Source: Stomorhina lunata
Lineage: Eukaryota; Arthropoda; Insecta; Diptera; Rhiniidae
DNA: 64,000 bases
Assembly: GCA_933228675.1 (NCBI GenBank)
Contig: OW121741.1
Span: forward strand, 118,770,716 to 118,834,715
Direction: 5' to 3'
The notes under the pieces were generated by a model, which made no database searches, was not told the DNA's origin, and saw nothing but the letters and a program-made list of their open reading frames with translations. Every line of letters starts with the position of its first letter. Positions within the stretch are counted from its first letter, which is position 1. Positions 23,338-34,299 of the stretch are shown here, piece by piece. A program made the translations under genes and the position numbers.

Positions 23338-24142
23338 AACAAGTAAGAAAGCGCTATAGTCGGTCAAGCCGACTATACGATACCCTTCACCACTAAGGTC
23401 AAAGGTGTTTTTTTTTCCTGTATAAAGACAAATATTTGCTAAATTTTGCCATCATACAAACATTTTCTTAAAACGTATATATTCAACCTGTTTCCGTCAT
23501 TTGGACTTATATGAGAGCTAGGGTCAAATGTGGACCGATTATCTCGAAATTTGGCAAATTGATTACAGTTGTTACAAAAATTATGTATGCAAAAAATAAA
23601 CTCAACATTTTCATTATCTTTAGATTTACGAGCGTTTTAGTGATTTTTTGTCTCATTTAGTGCATTTTTGAAGAAGAGTTTGTATGGGAGCTATGGTCAA
23701 ATGTGGACCGATTTCAACGAAGTTTGGTACAGTGATTGAAGTTTACATAAGCAGTATCTGTTTTAAATTTCATGAAAAAATATTGATATTTGTGGCCAAT
23801 ATAGCAGTTCCGGGAAGTGAGACCTATGGGAGGTACCATAAATAATGGACCGATTTTGACCAATTTCAATAGCCATGGTCCCATTATCAAAAAAATTATC
23901 TGTGCCAAATTTCATAAAATTATCTTTAGAATTGCGACCTGTAGTTTGATTACAAGGTTTACATGGGGGTCCAGCCAGCCAGACGGACGGACGGACGAAC
24001 GGACATCGCTAAATCGACTCAGAAAGTGATTCTAAGTCTGTTGGTATACTAAAAGGTGGGTCTAAGACAAATATTTCTATGCGTTACGAACATCAGCACA
24101 AACTTATAATACCCTTTCCACCTATGGTGGTGAAGGGTATAA
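23338..24142 (-). mobile_element. Complete DINE-1-like (Helentron-associated) element copy A, about 805 bp
   Basis: One end reads AACAAGTAAGAAAGCGCTAT, then GTCGG...CCGAC hairpin sequence. The other end is a hairpin, TTTCCACC...GGTGAAGGG then TATAA. A GTCY-type microsatellite (CAGCCAGCCAGACGGACGG then ACGGACGAACGGAC) lies near 23972-24004, followed by ATCGCTAAATCGACTCAG. These traits (terminal inverted hairpin, GTCY core, GAGTCGAT..AGC..TGTCCGTC context, no coding sequence) are those described for Drosophila DINE-1/INE-1 elements. Assignment to that group is by pattern and memory, not by search. It lies opposite in orientation to the copy at 31911-32727. Confidence 0.75.
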
Positions 24143-24939
24143 TTATGTTGCTACATACATATGATTTTTTTTTATAATAAACTTTCTTGTGTTCAACGTC
24201 AAGCGAAACGACATGATGATAATGAAAATGATGATGATAGCGATAATAATCATCATGTTGTAAAATGCCTGTTAACAATTGTTTATTCGTTTGTTGTTAT
24301 TATTGTTAAAATAAAACACCATATATTCAAAAAAAAAAAGGAAAAGCAAATGGGAAAACATATCACTTATGCACTTTAGCAAAGACAGTTAATCAGGAAA
24401 TTAAAGTAACAATTAAATGAAAATGCATGTATTCCCTGCGCATATCCAAAAAAAGTTCGAATATCCAATAAAATTTTTGTTTGTTATTTTTTAAGTGTTA
24501 CAAATTTTTAGTGGTAATTATAATTATAAAATTTAATAAATAAATTTTATGTAGCTAAAATTTTCTTACACACTGTTTCCACTTACTTTATCACTAACGC
24601 CAACCACATCATGTTACAAATATGACAATTATACAATTAGGTATTTAAAGAAAAAGCTTTTTTTTCTATTTCTCAAATGCATACATTTGTTAATTTTTTA
24701 TACGCTCTAAATATCCTTAAATGGTACATCAACTGTAAGGACTTGTTTCTAGCTCTTAACTGTCATTGTATTGTAGTCAGTTTATTAGCATTAATGTATA
24801 GTCAGCCTTAATGTACACTACAAAGGGGTATATTGTAAACGTGCTGATATTTGATACGCATAGAAATATTGGCCTAATACCCTGAATCAGAATCACTTTC
24901 CTATGACTTTTTTTTCGAGTACATATAAAATTTTTCATC
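24143..24939. other. Spacer with degenerate GAT repeats and a DINE-like scrap
   Basis: GATGATAATGAAAATGATGA-type sequence occupies about 24212-24256. At about 24838-24920 a short block (GGGGTATATTG, CGCATAGAAATATTGG, CAGAATCACTTTCC) matches the start of the DINE-like family. No gene was recognised. Confidence 0.45.
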
Positions 24940-26480
24940 ACTAAAAAATAAGATTCTTTAGAGACTGTCTCAAAAATTAGCTTCTTTAAGAAATTTTTTC
25001 AAAAATTTGCTTCTTTTAGTAAATTTCTCAAAAATTTGCTTCTTTTAGTAAATTTTTTCAAAAATTTGCTTCTTTTAGTATATTTTTAAAAAATTTGCTT
25101 CTTTTAGTAAATTTTTCAAAAATTTCCATATTTTAGTAAATTTTTCAAAAATTTGCTTCCTTTTAAAAAAATTTTTAAAAATTTGCTTGTTTTTAAAAAA
25201 TTTTCAAAAAATTACCTCTTTTTAAAAAATGTTCAAAAATTTGCTTCTTTTTGTAAATTTTTCAAAAATTTGCTTCTTTTAGTAAATTTTTCAAAAATTT
25301 GCTTCGTTTAGTAAATTTTTCAAAAATTTCCTTCTTTTAGTAATTTTTTCAAAAATTTGCTTCTTATAGTAAATTTTGCAAAAATTTGCTTCTTTTAGTA
25401 AATTTCTCAAAAATTTGCTTCCTTTTTAGCAAAATTTCAAAAATTTACTTGTTTTTAAAAAATTATTCAAAAATTTTGCTTTTTTTCTAAAAAATTTTCA
25501 AAAAATTACCTCTATTTAAAAAATGTTCAAAAATTTGATTCTCTTAGTAAATTTCTCAAAAATTTTCTTCTTTTAGTAAATTTCTCAAAAATTTGCTTCT
25601 TTTAGTAAATTTCTCAAAAATTTTCTTCTTTTAGTAAATTTCTCAAAAATTTTCTTCTTTTAGTAAATTTTTCAAAAATTTGCTTCTTTTAGTAAATTTT
25701 TTAAAATTTTGCTTCTTTTAGTAAATTTTTCAAAAATTTGCTTTTTTAGTAAATTTTTCAAAAATTTGCTTCTTTTAGTAAATTTTTCTACAATTTGCTT
25801 CTTTTAGTAAATTTTTCTACAATTTGCTTCTTTTGGAAAATTTTTCTACAATTTGCTTCTTTTAGTAAATTTTTCAAAAATTTGCTTCTTTTAGTAAATT
25901 TTTCAAAAATTTGCTTCTTTTAGTAAATTTTTCAAAAATTTTCTTCTTTAAGTAAATTTTTCAAAAATTTGCTTCTTTAAGTAAATTTTTCAAAAATTTG
26001 CTTCTTTAAGTAAATTTTTCAAAAATTTGCTTCTTTAAGTAAATTTTTCAAAAATTTGCTTCTTTTAGTAAATTTTTCAAAAATTTGCTTCTTTTAGTAA
26101 ATTTTTCAAAAATTTGCTTCTTTTAGTGAATTTTTCAAAAATTTGTTTCTTTTAGGAAATTTTTCAAAAATTTGCTTCTTTTAGGAAATTTTTCAAAAAT
26201 TTGCTGCTTTTAGGAAATTTTTCAAAAATTTGCTTCTTTTAGGAAATTTTTCAAAAATTTGCTTCTTTTAGGAAATTTTTCAAAAATTTGCTTCTTTTAG
26301 TAAATTTTTCAAAAATTTGCTTCTTTTAGTAATTTTTTCAAAAATTTGCTTCTTTTAGTAAATTTTTCAAAAATTTTGCTTCTTTTAGTAAATTTTTCAA
26401 AAATTTTCTTCTTTTAGTAAATTTTTCAAAAATTTGCTTTTATTTGGAAATTTTTCAAAAAATTTCGGAAAATTTTAAAA
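24940..26480. repeat. Satellite array D, 29-bp monomers
   Basis: The unit is AAATTTTTCAAAAATTT followed by GCTTCTTTTAGT, 29 bp, about 52 units. The part from about 25860 to 26440 is the most uniform. Variants occur in runs (TTTAAGT near 25940-26040, TTTAGGA near 26140-26280, CTACAATTT near 25790-25860), as expected from local amplification. Its AAATTTTTCAAAAATTT half is shared with the 31-bp family further right, but the other half is unique to this array. The sequence TGGTCGGCTTTTACCGACTT at about 26498-26517, just past the array, resembles the DINE-like element end. Confidence 0.95.
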
Positions 26481-27589
26481 AGAGTTGAGTATTATGTGGT
26501 CGGCTTTTACCGACTTAAAAAGTTGTTACTTTTTTTATTTCTAATTTTTCTCTCATTTTTTCAATTTATTTATTGTTAAAACTTGTAGAAAATAGAAATT
26601 GTGACAGTTGTCTTAAGTAACTGGAACAAACACAATGATATCAAGAGAACAGCATTTTTAACAATTGTCATAAATACGGAAACGGAAAGGGAATGAGAAA
26701 AACAAAACAAGTGATTGAGTAAGTGTGATGCAAACTGCAGGAGTTCTAAATAAAATCTGACAAATATGATGTGATGTAATAATACAAAGTGATTGTTACA
26801 GTTTATTAGGCAGGATTTATTTTTATAAATAAATGCTTTTTGTTGCTGTTTAAGGGAATCAGATATAAATAGAACTGGAAAATAAGAGATGAGTTATGTG
26901 AATGGATGTAAAGCGGAGTATATAATTTGGGTATCGTATATATATGTATTGTTCTTACTATTTATAGTATACAATTTTTTATTAAAATTATTTATATTAT
27001 AAAATTTAAATCTTCACTTACTTCGTTGTATTGACTTTCTCAAAAATGCTTTTGACATTTTATGAAAAGTATTTTTAACTAAAATAATAGTTGTCATCAA
27101 TTGAATGCAAGTAAAGGTTTTTTATGTCCTATAATATAAACGCAAGATACGAATCGTATGGAAATAATACAAATAATTTTATTTATGTATAATCAGAAAC
27201 AAATACGATTATTTTTATATCGATTTCGATTCAATTTCTATTAAATTGTAAAAATAGTCAATATCGACAGACCGACATAGAGCCTTGAAAGGATGCTATT
27301 TATTTTTGGAATTTAATAATAACAGTGTTGTCATTTGAAAACTTACTACAACCAGGTTTGATATTTTAATATATCCAATTATTTCAAATATTTCTAAATG
27401 TTCCCTGTAGAGCCTTTAACTTTAATAATAGCATATATTTGGTATACCAATATTCAGGAGCAAATAGATTTTTATAATAATACCTTTTCATTTAACTTAC
27501 TAAATTGTATTGACACCTGAAAGGAAATTCTGTTCATATAAACCCATTAGACCGGTTCGAAAAGAAATTGCCTTCAAAAGTAAATATTT
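26481..27589. other. Spacer, no gene recognised
   Basis: Apart from the short DINE-like end at its left edge, this is AT-rich sequence with no ORF, inverted repeat or RNA gene that I could identify. Confidence 0.35.
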
Positions 27590-28616
27590 TTTTTTAAATT
27601 TTGTAATACATTTTTGTTGAATATTTTTCTATAAAAAATATTTTTCTCGAAAATTTTTCAATAGAATAAAATTTTATCGAAAATTTTTTTACGAAAAAAA
27701 TTTTATTGAAAAATTTTCTATAGAAAAAATTTTAAACGAAAATTTTTTTTAGAAAAAATTTTATCGAAATTGTTTTTTAGAAAAAAATTTTATCAAAATT
27801 TTTTTTTTAGAAAAAATTCTTATGGAAAGTTTTTCTACAGGAAAAGTTTTTAAAATTTTTCTATCGAAAAAAAAAAATTCATTGGAAATATTTTTATCGA
27901 TAATTATATAAAAGAAAAAAAAATTATTGAAAATTACCCTGCAGAAAATATTTTTATCGAAAAATTTTCAATAGAAAAATATTTTTATCGAAAATTTTTC
28001 TATGGAAAAAAAAACTTAATTGAAAATTTTTCAATAAAAAATAATTATTGAAAATTTTTCTATAGAAAAAAGATTTTATTAAAAATTTTTCTATAGAAAA
28101 ATTTTTTTTATAGAAAAATATTTTTATCGATAATTTCTCAATAGAGAAACATTTTTATCGACAAATTTTCAATAGAAAAAGTTTTTATCCATAATTTTTC
28201 AATAGAAATAAAATTTATCGAAAATTTGTCTATAGCAAAATATGTTTATCGAAGAATTTTCAATAGAAAAAATTGTCTTTCAATAGAATTAAGAGTTAAA
28301 ATTTTTTTTTTTATATATTGAAAAATATTTTTATCGAGAATTTTTCTATAGAAAAAAATTTCTATTGAAATATTTTCTATAAAAAAAAAATTTATCGAAA
28401 ATTTTTAATAGAAACAAATTAAATCAAAAATTTGTCTAAAGAAAAATATTTTTATCGAAAATTTTTCTATAGAAAAAATTTTTATTTAAAATTTTTCTAT
28501 AGAAAAAATGTTTATCGAAAAATTTTCTATAGAAAAAATTTCTTTTGAAAACTTGTTTAAAAAATGTTTTAAAAAACTGTGGAATGTTTAATATTTTATT
28601 TAAAGTATTACATTAG

Positions 28617-28651
28617 TGTATTGTACTTAGATCCCAATTTATTACAATTAG
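28617..28651 (+). repeat. Higher-order tag 1 in array E
   Basis: It matches the foldback arm end at 11171-11206: TGTATTGTACTTAGATCCC then AATTTATTACAATTAG, against TGTATTGCACTAAGAATCCC then AATTTATTACAATTAT. Homology extends upstream to the ATTTAAAGTATTACATTAG region. Confidence 0.8.
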
Positions 28652-29160
28652 AAAAATATTTTATCGAAAATTTTTCTATAGAAAAAATATCTTATCGAAA
28701 ATTTTTCTATAGAAAAAAATTTTATCGAAAATTTGAAAGTTTTTCAATAGAAAAATATTTTTATCAAAAATTTTTTTATAGAAACAATTTTTATTGAATG
28801 AATTTTTGAATTTTTATTTATGAATTTTTACTGAATTTTCTACAGAAAAATATTTTCATCTCAAAGTTTTCTATAAAAATGAATTTTTATAGAAAATTTT
28901 TCTATAGAAAAAAAAATTTATTCAAAATTTTTCCATAGAAAATCATTTTTTTCGAAAATGTTTCTATAAAAAAAATATTTTTATCAATAATTTTGCAATA
29001 GAAAAATATTTAAATCGTTCATTTTTCTATAGAAAAAATTTTTATCGAAAATTTTTATGAAAATTTTTCTGTGGAAAATGTTTTTATCGAAAAATTTTTT
29101 ATAGAAAAAATTTTAAAGAATAGTGGAATTTTAAACATTTTATTAAAAGTTTAACATGAA

Positions 29161-29195
29161 TGTACTGCACCATGATCCCAATTTATTGCAATTAG
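29161..29195 (+). repeat. Higher-order tag 2 in array E
   Basis: TGTACTGCACCATGATCCC then AATTTATTGCAATTAG. The upstream AAACATTTTATTAAAAGTTT also matches the sequence flanking the right arm of the foldback (complement strand, about 11820-11840). Confidence 0.8.
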
Positions 29196-29729
29196 TAAAA
29201 TATTTTTGTCTAAAATTTTTCTATAGAAAAAAATTTTTCCATAAAAAAATTTTATCAAAAATGTATCTGTAGAAAAAATTTTTATCGAAAATGTTTCTAT
29301 AGAAAATCAAATTTTATTGAAAACTTTTATATAAGTAAACATTTTTATTGATATTTTTTGAATAGAAAAATATTTTTGTCGAAGATTTTTTCTATAGAAT
29401 AAAATTTTTATCGAAAATGTTTCTATAGAAAAGAAATCTTATTAAAAATTTTTCAATAGAAAAAATTTTTATCGAAAACTTTTCCATAGAAAACAATTTT
29501 TTTGAAAATGTGTCTATAGAAAAATATGTTTTTCGTTAATTGTACTATAGAAAAAATGTTCTTCAAAAATTTTAATATAGAAAAAATTTTTATTGAAAGT
29601 CTTCCTTTAAAAAATATTTTTATAGAAAAAATTTTTATTGAAAACTTTTCTATAGAAAAATTTTCAATAAAAATTTTTTAAAAATTGTAGAATTTCAAAC
29701 ATTTTATTGGAACTCCACAATTTTCTTAT

Positions 29730-29764
29730 TGTATTGCACTAAGATCCCAATTTATTACAATTAG
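29730..29764 (+). repeat. Higher-order tag 3 in array E
   Basis: TGTATTGCACTAAGATCCC then AATTTATTACAATTAG. This is the copy closest to the foldback arm end. Confidence 0.8.
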
Positions 29765-30462
29765 AAAAGTTTTTTTATCGAAAATTTTTCTATAGAAAGA
29801 AATTTTATCAAAAATGTTTCTATAGAAAAAAAATGTTACTGAAAATTTTGCATAGAAAAAAAGAATTAAAAAAAAAAATTGTTGAAAGTTTTTCAAAAGA
29901 AAAAAAATTTTATTGATAACTTTTCAATAGAAACAAAATTTGGCTATAGAAAAATATGTTTATCGAAAAATTTTTAATGGTCAAGTATATTTATCGAAAT
30001 TTTTTCTATAAAAAAAAAATTTATCGAAAATTTTTCTATAAAAAAAATTTTTATCGATAATTTTTCAATAGAAAAAACCGTTATCGAAAATTTGTCTATA
30101 TAGTCAATAGAAAAATATTTTTATCGAAAATTTTTTTATAGAAAAAATTTTTATCGAAAATTTTTTTATAGAAAAAGTTTTTATTGAAAATTGTTCTATA
30201 CAAAAATATTTTTCTGAAAAATTTTTTTATACAAAAGTATTTTTATCGAAATATTTTCTATAAAAAAAATGTATCTATAATTTTTCAATACAAAGAATTT
30301 TTCATCGAAAATATTTTTATCTAGAAATTTTCTTTAGAAAAATATTTTTAACAAAAATTTATCTACAGAAAAAAGATATCGCCATTTTTTATATCCACTC
30401 ACAAATTCGTATTCATTTTATCTTATGACTTTTTTTGAGCACCTGCTGTTTACATAAAGGTA

Positions 30463-30996
30463 GAAACACAATTGGGACGAATGACTAATTTCGTCCAGCA
30501 CGACGAATTCGATTTTAAAAATTCGTCTTGTATATTCGTCCATTGAACACATTTGGGACGAATAAACGTTGCTGACGCCATTTTTGTTTATTTTTCATTA
30601 GCACAAATTACACACACTTTCGTACATATCGCGCACTCACGACATTTGCAATTTTTTTTTACTTTATTCTTTAATTTTTTCACAAAAAGAAAATATTTAA
30701 TTAATTTTATTTGAAATAATTTTTTTTGTTTACAATTTATAAGGTGACCATATTTTACAAAAACACATATAATTTCTAATATTTTAGAACAGAAATAGAA
30801 ATACAGCCACTCTAAACCAGTTTAATCGTCGTTCGTCTGCGTATGAAATAGAAATAAACCTATCGCACTATTCGATACGCACAACGAATTTCGTCGTACG
30901 CATCTATTGTGAGCACTTTCATATAAACCCATATGTTCTATTTCTAACGACGAATATTCGTTCCGAAAAATTGGTCGTTCGTTCCAATTGTGTTTC
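30463..30996. mobile_element. MITE-like element with inverted ends, about 534 bp
   Basis: The left end GAAACACAATTGGGACGAA is mirrored by TTCGTTCCAATTGTGTTTC at the right end. TA lies just outside the left end and close to the right end, so a TA-type (Tc1/mariner-like) insertion is possible but not proven. The interior has many ACGAAT / ATTCGT motifs in both orientations (for example near 30490-30545 and 30880-30960). No coding capacity is visible. Confidence 0.6.
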
Positions 30997-31910
30997 ATAC
31001 TTTACAACTAAATTTTAACAATTTTTGAACTTTGTCTCCGATTTTTAAAAAAAGAACTATATGAGTTCATAGTATCGTGGAGAGGGTCACATTCACATTG
31101 TATTCTTCTTGTAAAATTGTTAAGTTCTTCTATAAGAAAAAATATACGTTCCCTTTTGAACAAACTTGAGTAAAGTTTAGAAAAAAAAAATAGAAAAATG
31201 TTCGTCCCTAAAATTGATCAAATTTCATTTTAAGAGGGTGATCCAAAAGTAATTTTTAATTTATATAGAAATCTAGACCCTCTAAAAGATATTGTACATA
31301 TACATATGTTCTAACAAGACAAGCCATTATGGAAACCAGGAAAACAAACAGCAGCTCAGTATCTATTTACATATGATTACATTCATACACACGTATATGA
31401 ATACATATGTACATTAGTGTGTAAATCAATCCGGACTAGGTGTTCGAAATTACATTTCAAATAATATATTTAACATGTTTAAACAAAATTGGTTGTGAAG
31501 TCTTGAGAGTAAACATGAGGTTGTAAATATAAATATATTAAAATTTGTTAGTATAACCAATAAATATCGATTTTGTTAAATATTAGTATTGAGTTGGAAA
31601 ATGCTTTTAAAAGCAACAATTGTTATTTAACGTTATAGGTTTAATAATCTATAATATTAATACGCAAGCACCCATTTATTATCCCCTTTTACGCTTTAAT
31701 TATACACTCATTTCTGGAAAATTTTGTACCATTTGAAAGTTATTTTTCCATAGATCAGACGAATCTATATTTTATTAAAATCGATTCAGTTTTAAAAAAT
31801 CGGTTTGGTATTTAAAAATCTTACTAACACAATAAAGAAAACTCACATGCATATGAAATTCACTATTAAGAATCAAACAAAAGAAATTGTATGCAAACAT
31901 GTTTTCTTTT
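30997..31910. other. Spacer, no gene recognised
   Basis: AT-rich sequence with TACATATG-type palindromes around 31365-31415. No ORF or repeat unit of note. Confidence 0.35.
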
Positions 31911-32727
31911 TTATACCCTTCACCACCATAGGTGGAAAGGGTATTATAAGTTTGTGCTGATGTTTGTAACGCATAGAAATATTTGTCTTAGACCCACCTT
32001 TTAGTATACCAATAGGCTTAGAATCACTTTCTGAGTCGATTTAGCGATGTCCGTCCGTCCGTCCGTCTGGCTGGCTGGCCGGCTGGCTGGCTGGACCCCC
32101 ATGTAAACCTTGTAATCAAACTACAGGTCGCAATTCTAAAGATAATTTGATGAAATTTGGCGCAGATCATTTTTTCGATAATGGGACCATGGCTGTTGAA
32201 ATTGGTCAAAATCGGTCCATTATTTCTGGTACCTCCCATAGGTCACACTTCCCGGAATTGCTATATTGGCAACAAATATCAATATTTTTTCATGAAATTA
32301 AAAACAAATACTGCTTATGTCAACTTAAAATACTGTAACAAATTTCGTTGAAATCGGTCCACATTTGACCATAGCTCCCATACAAATTCTTCTTTAAAAA
32401 CGCATTAAATGAGACAAAAAATCACTAAAACGCTCGTAAATCTAAAGATAATGGAAATTTTGAGTCTATTTTTTGCATACATAATTTCTGTAATAACTGT
32501 AATCAATCTGCCAAATTTCGAGATAATCGGTCCACATTTGACCCTAGCTCTCATATAAGTCCAAATGACTGAAACAGGTTGAATATATAAGTTTTGAGAA
32601 AATGTTTGTATGATGGCAAAATTTAGCAAATATTTGTCTTTATACAGGAAAAATAACACCTTTGACCTTAGTGGTGAAGGGTATCGTATGGTCGGCTTGA
32701 CCGACTATAGCGCTTTCTTACTTGTTT
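31911..32727 (+). mobile_element. Complete DINE-1-like (Helentron-associated) element copy B, about 817 bp
   Basis: It starts TTATACCCTTCACCACCATA then GGTGGAAAGGGTATTATAA (terminal hairpin). GTAACGCATAGAAATA, CTGAGTCGATTTAGCGATGT and a GTCC/GGCT microsatellite near 32050-32095 follow. It ends GGTCGGCTTGACCGAC, TATAGCGCTTTCTTACTTG. Block order and sequence match copy A in reverse orientation throughout. The ORFs found in both copies (for example 32024-32239 minus and 23817-24029 plus) are translations of the same repeat and are not genes. Confidence 0.8.
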
Positions 32728-34035
32728 TTATTATTTTTGGTGAGTGATGAGAATAAAAGAGTATATTTGTGGGAAGATAGTGGTAGACAAAGACAAAAAT
32801 AAAGAGTATTTTATTACAATTAAATAAATGTTTTTGTTTTGTAAAATAATAACAACAAAAATTATTGATATTGTTTTTATTATTTGTGGTGAGGGAGTGA
32901 AAGACAAAATTAATATTTTGGAAGATTTGACAAAAAAGTGCTTAAAATGTAAACCTTTCAAATTAGAATTATTTGAAGTTAAATTTTTATGGAATTTTGT
33001 TTTGTGGGTTGTTTTATTGGGATAAAATCTTCAAATGATTGATGAATAAATATTGTCTTAAAAAATTAAATAATATTGCAGGGAAGGGCACGCATGAGAT
33101 CATTAAGAGCTATTTTACAATGCCAATTTTTTTAAGGATCACAGTAGTAAAGAGTTGGATAAGAACATTGTGACTTATACCCAAAAAGGATGTTACCGAT
33201 TAAAAAAACAGTCTTTTGAAGGAAAGTTTATAATAATTACAGATTATTATCAAGAAAAGGAATTAAATGATCGGTCTGAATCAAATGTAAATTCAAAACT
33301 GATTAATGTTTAGAAAATGCTATAATATCAGAAAGGAATATTAAAAGGAAAATCTTGCATTGCGACTGGAATGGTTTTAGACTGTAAGCTTCTACAGATT
33401 CCAAGTACTTCGTGGTTTTCGCGGTTAATTATGCAGTAAAATGATAATAAATTTTAAATATCAGGATCTTTGTTAAAAAGTTAAATAAGACCTTGATTTC
33501 TCCATCATTTTTGTCAGTCCGTTAGTAACACTTACAAGTTTATCTGTTCATCACTTTACAGAGCATTTTGACATCGATAACGCAAGATATTTTGACAAGA
33601 GCTACTAAGTCTAATACTTTTTCCTTCTCATTCACTTCTGAAGATGCAAAAACGGTTTATTATGGAATATCTTGAATCAGTAAACACTTCGAGAGCTACA
33701 CAATTTTTAATTATAGTTTTGCCAATTTGGCCAATTCAACGATCTGTTGTATGGAGTGACATAGAAATCAATGAGATCAATTTCTCCACATATCCGTTTA
33801 GCCCGAGCAATTTTAAAAACTTGCTACATCGACACTGTCATTTTTGACTTAAAGCTCTGATTGTATGAGTTTTCTTTTATAGAGAAGTAGCACTCAGGCA
33901 AATACTGCCTATACAATTGCATATGGAGTATATACGAATTGGGTAACCTTATTTAGAAAGGGGATGGTAGAGAAGTGAAAGGTATATCTATTTTTAAATC
34001 AGTGAAGTTGCGCCATTTGTTGTTATTTAGATGCA
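32728..34035. other. Spacer, no gene recognised
   Basis: Small ORFs (32731-32961 minus, 32828-33025 plus, 33644-33847 plus) show no domain, and their composition follows the local sequence. No inverted repeat or RNA gene was recognised. Confidence 0.35.
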
Positions 34036-34290
34036 TTTTTTTGTTCTACAGCCAATTTTATTTATTTTTCGTAGACGGCGTGATATTGCTGTAGTCTTAC
34101 CGCTGACGGAAGATGCTGTGGTAATTAATAATTTTAGTTCTGTTATCGTCTCGACTCCCAGTGGAGCAGTGGGCCTTAAATTTAATAGAAATTAATTATT
34201 ACAGAAATTGTTGTTGCCGAGACCGGGGATCGAACTCAAGCTCAATGTTATATTACGTGCTAAACAACTAAGCCACAGCACGGGAAATTT
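34036..34290 (-). mobile_element. Probable tRNA-derived SINE
   Basis: On the minus strand a tRNA-like head reads TGGCTTAGTTGTTTAGCA (A box region, 34258-34275) and, about 40 bases later, GAGTTCGATCCCC (B box, 34225-34237). Together these would form an RNA polymerase III internal promoter. The acceptor and T stems do not pair well, so it is not a functional tRNA. A body of about 170 bp follows, ending in a short A7 tail (34036-34042). The true 5' end may lie further right, as far as about 34340. No target duplication could be fixed. Confidence 0.55.
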
Positions 34291-34299
34291 GTATTCACA

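Larger units (their letters stand above)
27590..30370. repeat. Satellite array E, about 30-bp CTATAG monomers with a higher-order repeat
   Basis: Units read AATTTTTCTATAGAAAAA then TTTTTATCGAA, and are much more diverged than in arrays B, C or the block at 46.2 kb. A non-satellite tag related to the outer end of the 11.15-kb foldback arm occurs at 28617-28651, 29161-29195 and 29730-29764, giving a higher-order period of roughly 545-570 bp. Confidence 0.9.

Noticed and set aside
23817..24029. 70-codon ORF similar to another at 32024-32239
   Set aside because: The similarity is explained by both lying in copies of the same DINE-like repeat.
34215..34283. Functional tRNA gene on the minus strand
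   Set aside because: A and B boxes are present but acceptor and T stems do not pair and no proper anticodon arm is evident.
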